DNA from: Byssothecium circinans
Taxonomy: Eukaryota > Ascomycota > Dothideomycetes > Pleosporales > Massarinaceae
DNA length: 64,000 bases
Assembly (NCBI GenBank): GCA_010015675.1
Contig: ML976981.1
Location: 534,504 to 598,503 of the forward strand
Direction: 5' to 3'
The notes under the pieces: generated by a model
The model's input: the letters and a program-made list of their open reading frames with translations, nothing else
Told to the model about the DNA's origin: nothing
Database searches by the model: none
Program-made: the position numbers and the translations under genes
Part shown: positions 1 through 9,105 of the stretch, in pieces
How the letters are laid out: every line of letters begins with the position of its first letter
How positions within the stretch are numbered: position 1 is the stretch's first letter

Positions 1-41
1 AATTACATTGATTTTTCAAGGGGTGGCTGATCCCTGGCAGA

Positions 42-73
42 TGGCTCGCATCAGTGGGTGGCTCGCATCAGTG
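42..73. repeat. Two-copy 17-bp tandem repeat
   Basis: TGGCTCGCATCAGTG occurs at 42-56 and again at 59-73 with a 2-base spacer, so the period is 17. Only two copies are present and the left one is preceded by unrelated sequence. Confidence 0.8.
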
Positions 74-182
74 TCGGCTAGCTTACTTAACTCCTTAGCG
101 GCCATGCATACCATGAAGCAAGTCTATATTAGACGCAGCTAAACAAGGGCCTATTAAGTAGGGCCCAGTTCATAGTTAAAAT

Positions 183-206
183 CGTCTACTAGACGTATTC
201 GTCTAG
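183..206. repeat. Nested short palindrome
   Basis: CGTCTA (183-188), TAGACG (190-195) and CGTCTA (200-205) alternate in orientation, so that two overlapping hairpins can form: one with a 1-base centre and one, CTAGACG/CGTCTAG, with a TATT loop. It lies in an AT-rich stretch without genes. No function is implied by the sequence. Confidence 0.6.
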
Positions 207-460
207 TTTGCGTAGATACGTATTTTCTGGTTTGTTAACTGTGTACGCATCATTTATGCAGAAGGTAATAATTAGAATGTAATCGTAAGTAAGCTTAGTC
301 CCTTTATCCTATGGCTTGATGGGAAGACACCTGCGACAGATGATAACAGATGATAAGACAAGAGTATTTACAGTCCGTCTATTTGGTGCTATGACTGGCT
401 TGACCAAAGTCAAGGTATAATCTCTTCGACTTCCCTACTTAAAGGGTACGATCTTCCAAT

Positions 461-2056
461 CTAACGAAAGGTCCTCGCCTTCTCGATCAGTTCCTGTATT
501 TGACTTTTGTTGCTAAGATCCTTATATTGAGCCTCATAAACACCGGCCTCGTCCTCGGCGACAGAGTAGGCACCGAGGTCTAACAACACCAGGACAGTCT
601 CCTCCTTGCCTAGTGAGATGGCTTGAACCAACGGCGAAAGCTCCGAAGCCACTTGAGTATGGTAGAGACTGGGGTGAAACAATAGTAAGATGAGGTCGAT
701 GTTATGAGAGTTGATGGCGTAGTAGAGTGGTGTCCTCCCTAGACAATCAGTGTCCTGAAAACTGAATCCATGAAACCGCTCAGCTTTAGCTAGTAACATT
801 CTGCAAATCGAGCTGGAGCCGACCGCCGCGGCGTAGTGAAGGGGTGTGCTTCCGTAGATAGTTTTGAGCCAATAATTCGCACCTTGGCATAGCATGACCC
901 TAACCCCGTCTACCCATCCCCGCTGACAAGCGATATGCAAGGCTGAACGGCCAAGGAGGTCTTGCGAGTCGAGGTAAAAATTGGGATAATCGGTTTGGAG
1001 GCATTTCACATCTTCTTCGTCATACTTCGATATCGAATCTAGATACTGGTGTAGACCTGTTCGCCCTAAGCAATCACCTTCCATCCAGAAATGAAGCCAC
1101 ATTTGGTAGCAGATCTCGTCCGACCGGAACATAAAATTGCTGATGCTCTTGTTGCCTTTTGCTGTCGTGGGAACGGAGTTCAGCAAGTTCATATCTTTAA
1201 GAACAGTGTTGATCATACTTTCAACTATCGGGGCCTGCTTAGATAGCTCAAACAGCTCTTTCTTAAGTCGTGCGGATGCATCATCCCCGCAATGCTTGCC
1301 TCCAAGATGTCGGTCGAGCCGACTCTGTCGTAAAAGATACTCTCCGCAAGAGTTCCCACTGTCGGCCAAGGCATGGAGGCGAATGTCGTCACCTGTATCG
1401 CAGCAGATCGGACACTGTGTTTGCCAGGAAAGTATCGGGGTACCATGTCCGACGAGCTCAGCTACAAGACCACTAGCGCAATATGCTTTGGGAACTTTTG
1501 AGGTAAAAATCTCAGCCGTGGTGTGAGCGAGCGTTTTTTCCAGCTTTTCGTAAAAGAGGAGCAGGCGACGGCCTTCACTCCTGTTGAAGGCTTTGGCGAA
1601 GTCAGATTCAGTGTTCCATTTATCCAGAAAGTCTTTGATCATTTCGCGTCTGATCGAATCGAATCGTTGCATAGCTTGATCCATCATTTTGTGGAAGCTG
1701 GTAAGTGTCGACCATTTCTTAAGTGTTTCGTGGAAACGCGAATTTTCGTCGTCTGCTCGATCCCGGGGACTGCCTCTTGCTTCTTGTTCTTGGTCCAGTT
1801 TTGGCTTCTTGTTCCTCTCTACGCGCTGTCCTTCTGAGCAAGGAAAATCTTTCTCAACGCAACGATTGCATTTGTTCGGCCAAGCTCGATGGATGGGTAA
1901 GCACTGTTTCAAAGTCAGTTCATCACTTTTCGATGTGTAATTGCGCTCCCGTACCTTCTGCTTGTCCAACCGGCATCTCTCGCACTTGACCATAGCTAGC
2001 TTTCTCTTTCTCTGAACCGACTCATGCCGGTCGATTCCATGAGTGGTTGTGGACAT
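461..2056 (-). CDS. Zn2Cys6 protein with ankyrin repeats
   Basis: Predicted nuclear protein of 514 residues. The first in-frame ATG is at 2056. The N-terminus carries a Zn2Cys6 cluster, but only after removal of a 51-nt intron (1904-1954, donor GTACGG, acceptor AACAG) that lies inside the cluster; the spliced cysteine spacing is C-x2-C-x6-C-x10-C-x2-C-x6-C. A basic stretch follows. The middle holds a C-x2-C ... H-x4-H pair (CPIC and RHLGGKH), which looks like a degenerate zinc finger, and the last ~150 residues contain three or four ankyrin repeats (LGRSALHIACQRGWVDGV, GSTPLHYAAAVGSSSICRML, LGRTPLYYAINSHN). Zn2Cys6 clusters bind DNA in fungal regulators, but the usual fungal regulatory middle domain is absent, so DNA binding is plausible and the ankyrins suggest a protein partner. 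Target and pathway are unknown. Confidence 0.72.
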   Translation of the reverse strand: MSTTTHGIDRHESVQRKRKLAMVKCERCRLDKQKVRERNYTSKSDELTLKQCLPIHRAWPNKCNRCVEKDFPCSEGQRVERNKKPKLDQEQEARGSPRDRADDENSRFHETLKKWSTLTSFHKMMDQAMQRFDSIRREMIKDFLDKWNTESDFAKAFNRSEGRRLLLFYEKLEKTLAHTTAEIFTSKVPKAYCASGLVAELVGHGTPILSWQTQCPICCDTGDDIRLHALADSGNSCGEYLLRQSRLDRHLGGKHCGDDASARLKKELFELSKQAPIVESMINTVLKDMNLLNSVPTTAKGNKSISNFMFRSDEICYQMWLHFWMEGDCLGRTGLHQYLDSISKYDEEDVKCLQTDYPNFYLDSQDLLGRSALHIACQRGWVDGVRVMLCQGANYWLKTIYGSTPLHYAAAVGSSSICRMLLAKAERFHGFSFQDTDCLGRTPLYYAINSHNIDLILLLFHPSLYHTQVASELSPLVQAISLGKEETVLVLLDLGAYSVAEDEAGVYEAQYKDLSNKSQIQELIEKARTFR

Positions 2057-2946
2057 TGCTGTTCGGCCAACATGTGACTGACAGCTTCGGAACAGCCGAT
2101 CGTGTAATGTAGTGCGAAAGATTGCGACAGACTGCGAAGAAGTGCGACAAAAATGAGATGCGACGAACTGCAATAAATTGCGGGGAGGATCATCTTCATG
2201 CAGGCTTCGCCTCAGGCTTTGAGCTCTGCGGAACAAGGCTCAAACCCAATCATCGGTACAGGTTAGGCGCCGTGAACATGTCGTCTAGTTAGCGGACATT
2301 TCCCCAGGGGATATTCTCACATGGAAACTGAGCCTATCGCTCCTCACTGTATGTCGTACCCGCCTGCTCACTGCGAGCGCCCTGCCCGTCCGCTGCGAGT
2401 CCCACCAACCGGCATCGCACTTTATCGAACGTTCAACTCTAGCTGACCGGTCAAGCCACATACGGTATCCAACAACCGCACTTCCGCTCATTGCCTAGTA
2501 GCCTTTTTTGCCGTTAGCCACCATGATACATGCAAAATGTCGCTACCAGCCAGACAAGCCAGGGATCAAGCGTGCCCTGCACGCTAGCAACACGCCAGCA
2601 CAGGCCCATCCACCGTATCCGGCGCTGAGCTTGCGCTTCTGTTCGCTCACTCTGATTCGATATCGCAGCTGTCGCACTTCATCCACATCGTAGTTGTCGT
2701 ACTTCATCCACATCGCAGATATCGCACTTTGTCAATGTCTAATGCCAAGCCTGCGCCACGCATTCGAGGGATTGGGATTGCCGCACAGAGAACGTTGGCC
2801 TTAAACCGACAGGCCAAACCTTCGAACCAAGATATAAGACTGATTTCAACTCTCGCTGGTTTTCTTTTCTTCATTAGCACCAGTTTTCCTCGTCTCACAT
2901 TTTCAAACCTTGCCGAACCTTTCCATATTCACATGTGTATGTCGAA
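2057..2946. other. Intergenic, TCGCA-rich repeats
   Basis: Divergent intergenic region between the Zn2Cys6-ankyrin gene (-) and the small membrane protein gene (+). TCGCA/TGCGA words are unusually dense: a minus-strand run at about 2104-2180 resembles the tandem repeat at 2662-2736 in reverse orientation. Both promoters should lie here; no clear TATA box is seen. Confidence 0.5.
2662..2736. repeat. Three-unit 25-bp tandem repeat
   Basis: Units at 2662-2686, 2687-2711 and a degenerate third at 2712-2736. Units 1 and 2 differ at only three positions, all C in unit 1 and T in unit 2, two of them in CpA context. The third unit keeps ATCGCAG and TCGCACTT but diverges after that. Confidence 0.75.
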
Positions 2947-3375
2947 ATGCCCGACCCCAACACCACCATCACTAGCAACATCACCACCACCATACCACCC
3001 ACTACCATGCCCTCCCCAACCGCCCAAGACCCACCAACCCTCACCCTCATCTTCGGCGTCCTCGGTACCTTGCTCGCCATCATCGGTCTCGCCATTGCAG
3101 CGCTCCAACTCCGCCACATGCACCACCGGCACCGCGCAGCCCGGAATGAAGGTCTCGAGGCGGTGAAAATGGTATGCGCGTTCCGAGTTTCTTCCTATCG
3201 TTACATGAGTTGACTTATTGCTAACTGCGAATAGCTGACACGCGTCGTATCTCTCCAACCCATCGACATATATGGTGCATCGGTAGACGGCGGACCTCGA
3301 CCTCCTGAATACTGCAAGGTTAAGCCGGCCAGGACCTGCAGTATGCCGATTGAAGGGTATAAGATAAAGGGGTGA
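2947..3375 (+). CDS. Small single-pass membrane protein
   Basis: Two exons, 2947-3171 and 3235-3375, give a 121-residue protein. The 63-nt intron (GTATGC donor, GCTAAC branch, ATAG acceptor) falls after a complete codon. The N-terminal third is Thr/Pro-rich with several N-x-T sites (for example PDPNTT and SNITTT), followed by one strong hydrophobic segment (IFGVLGTLLAIIGLAIAALQ, about residues 35-56), a His/Arg-rich stop-transfer stretch (RHMHHRHR) and a cytosolic tail. This is the layout of many small fungal surface or vesicle proteins with a glycosylated outer N-terminus. No signal peptide is visible, so the helix itself would be the insertion signal. I do not recognise a family. The ATG at 2947 is preferred because upstream starts in the same frame are not ATG. 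Confidence 0.6.
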
Positions 3376-3886
3376 TAGGAGAAGTGGCAGTAGGGGAACG
3401 AGTGGGGAAGAGACATGCTATGATGCGGTATCCTGATAAAGATATAGGGCCGTGTACATGTGGGAGGGTCTTGTGGGGCTGCCGCCTCTTTCGCCAACCG
3501 TCCACCACAGTACAGGATAAAGTCAATGTAATGTAATGTACAAAGAGGGCTGCATCGTTTTTGGAAACAAAGCAAGCGTTGATCTTGGTTTACCTAATAT
3601 GTCCAAGAAGTGAAGTGAAGTTAGAAGGAAAAACAAGCAAGTGAACTTTTTTGTGTGCCGCGCAATCCAAAGCAGAGTGTACCACCCTAATGCCCATATA
3701 ACACCATGCAATGCGAAAACACAAACGTAAAAAGGCAACCGAAGGTGCCCTTGAAAATCATACTAGCCTCGCAACTGTTGTGATGGAGAGACATAGAGGG
3801 GGTATCTGTGTAAATGCATTCCACAATAACACCGACACCGAATTTGCTCCGTAGAAGAGAGGGTGAGAGACGTTCAACTGTAGTCA

Positions 3887-6800
3887 TTAAAGAGCACCGT
3901 CGTGCGAACTGCTGGCCATGCTGCTCCGGTTTGGGTTCTCGCTGATATAAGTCACAACGCTTGTTCGCTGAAATTGTGTCGAGAGGTTGTTATCTCGTGA
4001 CGGCGGGCTAGAAAGACCTTGCTTTTGGTTCGGAGATGATGGAGCAGCGGGTGTTGGGAGCTCACTAGCGCCGTAACGATCTCGCAGGCGCTGGATTTCG
4101 CGAAGTCGGTTACGCCATGAAGATACAGATTCGCCACCATCCTTGATGAACCATACCTGGGAAAAGACGCAAGCGTTGATTGCGATGAGACGACAGTAAG
4201 CGGCTAGATGTCGGCCTGCAAGGATCTTGGCTTCCGCTGCAGGCGAAATGTCCGGAAAGCCAGGCTTGGAGATGACCTGTACTTTGTAATAGCGGCTCTT
4301 GCCGTCAATATCAGAATCCAGCCGTCTATCAACAAAGGAAGCCCGAGACTCGGGCGAAATGACGATGTGTACGTAATTGAAAGCCGAAGGGAATGTGTCG
4401 AAGTTGTAGGGGAGGCCCGAGTCGTTAAAGATGATATTAACAAAGTCATTGCCAATATGTCGCTTTTTGTTTGGATACGTCATGTCATCGTCGTGATTCG
4501 TAGGCATCATTGTCGTAATATGGAAGACGAGCTCGATGCAGCGATCGCGCCAACAGTATGTGAACTCACCGTCAACGTCGTCGCGTGTATCGAGCCCGCC
4601 GGTGTTAAATTTTGCGTCTTTCAGCCGGCACAAGGTGCCGAGATCACCGATGAAGGAAGTGTAGGCCGGCGAGCCTATATCGTTGAGGAAGATCTCTCTT
4701 TCGTCAGTTTGACCCTCGCCGATGTAGATGACGCCAACTTTGTAGCTATCCACCGAAGAGATACGGTCAAATGCGCCGATGGCACGACGAATCATGTCGT
4801 CATCTGGCAACGGTAGCGGAGGATCGTACATTGAGTCCAACGGCGCGTAGAACGACTGAAAGATATCTTCGGGCAGTATGCCAATATAAGACGAGCTGTA
4901 GTACGCTTCCGAAGCAAGACCAATAGTGATGGGAGCCTGATGGTTTGGAGGAGGTGCGAGTAAAGGGCGTACGGAGAGGTATCGAGTGCCGCATGGTCTT
5001 CTAGTGGTAATTTGGGACACTCCGTTCCTTGCAGCCGTTTCGATAGTAATGAGACTGTGCCCAACGATCCAGGTCTTTTTCCAAACCTCCCCATCGCCAG
5101 GTTTCGCGAAATTCTCATCACACGTTGTCTCGTCGCGGTCTGTATACGCCACCATATTCATCATGTCGATGATGACTTGCCCCTGCTCTTCCAGTTCTGC
5201 CTGCCTGCCCATACTGTCTGTGAACCGTAGGCTCCGTGCTATCCAAGGCATGAACTTGGGCCTGTCTTCCATTTTGAGGGCCATGAACCAGAAGGCAATA
5301 ACGTGGTAAGCAAGAGAGTATAGATATTGTGGGAGGTCTTCCTCAATGAGCTTCTTTTTGCTCAGACCAGGATCGGGCGAGGCTGCTGAATCCCGCGAGA
5401 TGCCACTGTGGCGAAGTGATCGATGTCCGCTTTGGACGGGATTAGAGGCGGTAATTCGGTCCTGTTGATCACGGATATGTTGCAAGTAGCGGAAGCTGAC
5501 CCCAAAGACCATCTTGAACTCATCTTCACGGAAGTTCTTGTAAAGGTCTGGCATGCGCGCCATGGACGTGAGAAAGTCTAGGATGTGAATTGCTGTCGCC
5601 GGTTTCGTGACAATCTGAGACATCTTTTGGACGATCGTGTCTAACGATTTACTGACCGAGAGCGGGACTTCATGACAGCACACGGACAACGCATGAATGC
5701 ACCATTTCGAGGTCCTGTCCCAGGTCCCGATGCCATGAATAAATGCCTTGACCAAGTCATCCTCTTCGCTTTTCTCATAGTAGTCGTGATAGCTAATGAG
5801 TACCGTTAGAATATGATACAAGCAGACAGCTACATCTGCCTTCTTGAGCAACGTGTGAGCAGGTGGATCTCGAAAGGATGAGTTGCGAAGTCGCTCACAC
5901 AAAACGCTCCGAAGCATCTTTAGTTGGGGGATACAGCTGCGTACAAGGGACTGGTTCGAGAGTTGAGGCCCTAGATGAACAACAATGTAACTGTACACCT
6001 CCCAGTCCGTAGATTGTTGAAGCAGGGAGATGCAAAGTTCGAGCCACAGCGTAATCTCCATGTCGAGCACGTCGTCACTGAGCGGATAGTGTTCTGCATC
6101 AATATGCGAGAAGACCACGCGGCTAGCTTCCGGGCACGGCTCTTCTGGTAGACCTTTAGGACCGGGGTACATCCACAGCGGAGGGACCGGCTTGGAGACG
6201 CGGCCAGCAACACTCGAGTAACGAGCGGCTTGTCTGTTGGAAAACGAATGAGGGCTACCGGAAATCTTGCGTTGTTCCCTCCAGGACGTCTGTTCGTCTT
6301 GTCGGGCTTGGTCGCTTGCCGAGAGCTCTCCATTCTCTGGGGAAATTGCAGTATCTTCTGTCCTGCATAGGACAGCAGCTAACCTTTCACCTTCGGAAGA
6401 GGCGCTGACGACGATGGCATGCGTTGAGTCTGCTCGCAGTCGAAAAAGAAGACGCAACACAGTCAACCGTGCATCACTCGCATACTTTTCAGCACCCGTG
6501 ATGTGACGTAATATTTCGTAAAGCATACGCGTTTTCCGAGCAGATGTTTTGATGCTTCGTATAAAGAGTCTCACAAAGGCCGTCGTGACGACGTTGCAAG
6601 GAGAACCGAGAATCCGACTGTTTCTCGCACGGACTGAAGCAGCAAGTAGGGGTGGTGATGCTGATTTTGAAGGCTGCTGAGACAGAGCAGACCGTTCTAA
6701 CCTTCTCTTCAAGAGCTCTATCGTGCCAGGGAACTTTTCGTGAGACGCCCTATCTGCAACATCCACCGCAAAATCGACGAGCTCATTGAGGACCTCGACG

Positions 6801-8731
6801 TCTTCTTCAAACTCAATGTTATTGAGAAGTAGTGCTCCGCATTGAAGGACGGAGTCGTTGGTGCAAAGGGTTTCGACAGTACTGTATGTCTCACGCATGA
6901 CCCTGATCGTCATCAGCCTGAGCGATGGAGGTCTTGTACTGTCGTTGAGTACACCAGACACTATGCTACGACAGGCCTCTAGCCAGTCAGCATTGGAAGG
7001 GTGGAAGTAGCGCTCCTCTGTGTAGTAGTTGATCAGGTTTTCAGCCGTCGAGTCACTCAGACGATGTACAAGACGCATGAAGAGTCCCATGACAGCATCC
7101 TTTTGCACAAAGTCAAGGTCTCTGCTAATGCCATCCAATTTGACCAGAAGTTTGAATATCCTGTCTTCAGAGTTGCGAAAGTCTATCTCGGGTCGACGGG
7201 CAGGCGAACCTAAGTCAAGGTTGGAAATGGTTTCAAGATCGACATCTTCCGATGTGGAAGCGGCCGAGCTAATAGTGCCGTTTGTGGTAGCTAATGGAGA
7301 GCTTGTCCCGTTTGTAGAGCCTATTCTTTCGTCCATTGAGGTATCCAATTTTGCCCTCAGTCGTCCGTCGTCCCGCTCCGTACAGGCGTGAATAACATCC
7401 AACAGGTCTCTCCAGTCAGTCTCGCTAAGAAGCAATTGTCTCAACCGATCCTCGGCGAAGATGGCGTTCAGCAGATTGATGACGAACTCCTCCTGAGTTT
7501 TATGTGGCTTGCTGATTGAAGATTTGAGGGCTGGGAAGAGCAGCGTGAGGGGAACGATGGGAAGGCCATTGCGGCCATCTTCAAGGAGGAGTTGCTGCAA
7601 AACCTGAATCGTGCCTCGATATGCGCTCGATTCGCGGTTTTTCCTGACGGGTCCGTCGATAAGAGTATGCAACATGGCAGAAATGGCGGCCTGACCGACA
7701 TGCGATTTGAAGAGATTGCTCAAGGTGTTCCATGTCTGTCCAGAGAGGTTCGTAATCTGGCGGTAGATGGCGCACAGCACTTCGAGACAGGGCCGGAGCG
7801 ACTTGTTTGGTATATGGACGTAGGTGATGATGGTGTCAAAGAGTTTGATGCAGTTCTGAATGTCGGTTGCCTGGGTAGTCTCCTGACATATCGTAATGGC
7901 CTTCTTCAGCAGCAGGTCCAGATCATCGTCGCTGAAGACTTTGGAATTGAACTTGCAGATGTCGATGGTGTAGTTGAAGAGCTGAGCCAGATTCTCAGCT
8001 TCCTGGAGCGATTTCTTGCTGCTGGCATTGGCCTTGCGGCTCGCTTTCTGCGCATCGACGCACTGCTTGAAGCACGCGTCGAAAGAAGACAGGATGAAGT
8101 GGGGAAGTGAGGATTCGCAGGCTTCGATATGGCGTCCGCTCTTGGTCAGGGTGGAGATGATCTGAAGGCGCTTGTCGAAGGCGCGGTCGGACTTGCGGAG
8201 GGAAGCGGCATCGAAGAAGACGTTGCGCTCGAGGGCGGACAGACTGGGAAGGGCCACGCAGGACTGGAGCAGCTTGTAGCCCACTTGGGCAGTCTCGTCT
8301 GGCTGCTCGGGAAGGAGCAGGTCGCTTGCGCGCGCCCACAGGTCCAGCACATTCTGGACGTCATATTCGGCGAGAATGCCACATACTCGGTCTATCGCGT
8401 CTGCTCTTTCGGGAAGGCCATGGTGTTTTCCCAGCCTGTCCACCAGCTCTTCCAGCTCCGGCGGTCCCCCCAACACGGGGCGGCCGTGTTTCTGCCCGAC
8501 TTGCTCCGTGATGCGCTTCAACGAGTCATCGGCAGCCTGCGCAGCGGGACTGGCCGCCGGCTCGCCCAGGGAAGATGCGCGCTCGGGCGTGTAGGTGGCA
8601 GATGAGGTTGAAGGCGGCGGCGTTGGGCTCTTAAGACGGCCGCTGGTGAGCGAGCGGAAAGCGCCGAACAGGGCCGCCGAGGAGGAGCGGCGGTCGGGCG
8701 TGCGTGGGACATCTCCAGAGGACGGAGACAT
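3887..8731 (-). CDS. tsc2: Tuberin (TSC2) homologue, Rheb GAP
   Basis: Intronless gene of 1614 residues. Tuberin is the GTPase-activating subunit of the Tsc1-Tsc2 complex, which switches off the small GTPase Rheb and so restrains TORC1 on endomembranes. The long helical N-terminal two thirds match the tuberin-type HEAT-like region. The Rap/Ran-GAP domain sits near residues 1330-1485 (starting around VGVIYIGEGQTDEREIF) and contains RHIGNDFVNIIFNDSG; the Asn of HIGND (residue 1428) is in the place of the catalytic asparagine thumb known from Rap1GAP and TSC2. The first 60 residues are Ser/Pro/Arg-rich and disordered, a likely phosphorylated region. The ATG at 8731 is chosen because the frame's upstream extension has no ATG. 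It starts 375 bp from CSE1 on the other strand. Loss of the C-terminal calmodulin-type region of animal TSC2 is normal in fungi. Confidence 0.93.
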   Translation of the reverse strand: MSPSSGDVPRTPDRRSSSAALFGAFRSLTSGRLKSPTPPPSTSSATYTPERASSLGEPAASPAAQAADDSLKRITEQVGQKHGRPVLGGPPELEELVDRLGKHHGLPERADAIDRVCGILAEYDVQNVLDLWARASDLLLPEQPDETAQVGYKLLQSCVALPSLSALERNVFFDAASLRKSDRAFDKRLQIISTLTKSGRHIEACESSLPHFILSSFDACFKQCVDAQKASRKANASSKKSLQEAENLAQLFNYTIDICKFNSKVFSDDDLDLLLKKAITICQETTQATDIQNCIKLFDTIITYVHIPNKSLRPCLEVLCAIYRQITNLSGQTWNTLSNLFKSHVGQAAISAMLHTLIDGPVRKNRESSAYRGTIQVLQQLLLEDGRNGLPIVPLTLLFPALKSSISKPHKTQEEFVINLLNAIFAEDRLRQLLLSETDWRDLLDVIHACTERDDGRLRAKLDTSMDERIGSTNGTSSPLATTNGTISSAASTSEDVDLETISNLDLGSPARRPEIDFRNSEDRIFKLLVKLDGISRDLDFVQKDAVMGLFMRLVHRLSDSTAENLINYYTEERYFHPSNADWLEACRSIVSGVLNDSTRPPSLRLMTIRVMRETYSTVETLCTNDSVLQCGALLLNNIEFEEDVEVLNELVDFAVDVADRASHEKFPGTIELLKRRLERSALSQQPSKSASPPLLAASVRARNSRILGSPCNVVTTAFVRLFIRSIKTSARKTRMLYEILRHITGAEKYASDARLTVLRLLFRLRADSTHAIVVSASSEGERLAAVLCRTEDTAISPENGELSASDQARQDEQTSWREQRKISGSPHSFSNRQAARYSSVAGRVSKPVPPLWMYPGPKGLPEEPCPEASRVVFSHIDAEHYPLSDDVLDMEITLWLELCISLLQQSTDWEVYSYIVVHLGPQLSNQSLVRSCIPQLKMLRSVLCERLRNSSFRDPPAHTLLKKADVAVCLYHILTVLISYHDYYEKSEEDDLVKAFIHGIGTWDRTSKWCIHALSVCCHEVPLSVSKSLDTIVQKMSQIVTKPATAIHILDFLTSMARMPDLYKNFREDEFKMVFGVSFRYLQHIRDQQDRITASNPVQSGHRSLRHSGISRDSAASPDPGLSKKKLIEEDLPQYLYSLAYHVIAFWFMALKMEDRPKFMPWIARSLRFTDSMGRQAELEEQGQVIIDMMNMVAYTDRDETTCDENFAKPGDGEVWKKTWIVGHSLITIETAARNGVSQITTRRPCGTRYLSVRPLLAPPPNHQAPITIGLASEAYYSSSYIGILPEDIFQSFYAPLDSMYDPPLPLPDDDMIRRAIGAFDRISSVDSYKVGVIYIGEGQTDEREIFLNDIGSPAYTSFIGDLGTLCRLKDAKFNTGGLDTRDDVDGEFTYCWRDRCIELVFHITTMMPTNHDDDMTYPNKKRHIGNDFVNIIFNDSGLPYNFDTFPSAFNYVHIVISPESRASFVDRRLDSDIDGKSRYYKVQVISKPGFPDISPAAEAKILAGRHLAAYCRLIAINACVFSQVWFIKDGGESVSSWRNRLREIQRLRDRYGASELPTPAAPSSPNQKQGLSSPPSRDNNLSTQFQRTSVVTYISENPNRSSMASSSHDGAL

Positions 8732-9105
8732 AAGTCTCAGTGGTGGTGTAGGTGGTGTTGGCGGCGGAGGTAGCACGACACGACGGCGAGATGGCGAGAG
8801 GGGGTGGCGGGGTCGGGGCCGGTCATTGATGTTTCCTTTACAGATTTAATTTCAGGGCGGCAGGAGGCTCATGGCGATGGTGAGGATGCGGGCAAGCGAT
8901 CTGGTATCAGGTCCTGAAAGTGAACTGCCCCAGGTTTCCAAGATTCAAGTTTTGCCCTACCGGAGCTTGCCGTAGCGGTTTACCTACAACCAAACAAAAC
9001 ACCGCTACCAATACATCACCACCCCACCCACTCCACGCTTCTGCTCTTTCTCCTTCCAGTCTCTACTTCCTCAGCTTCCTGCATTTTCTGGCGTGTCTTG
9101 TCACA
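8732..9105. promoter_or_regulatory. Divergent promoter, TSC2 / CSE1
   Basis: Only 374 bp separate the start codons of tsc2 (-) and CSE1 (+), so both promoters and 5' leaders must share it. The CSE1 side is rich in pyrimidines (CTTTCTCCTTCC near 9045-9060), as usual before fungal transcription starts. No TATA box is evident. Confidence 0.5.

Larger units (their letters stand above)
1..460. other. Left flank, gene-free
   Basis: No open frame with coding character is seen. The stretch holds two short repeat structures (listed separately) and a direct repeat of ACAGATGATAA near 337-358. It lies downstream of the minus-strand gene ending at 461, so part of it is probably that gene's 3' untranslated region. 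Confidence 0.5.

Noticed and set aside
4208..4816. 202-codon + frame inside TSC2
   Set aside because: Antisense shadow of the strongly conserved GAP domain.
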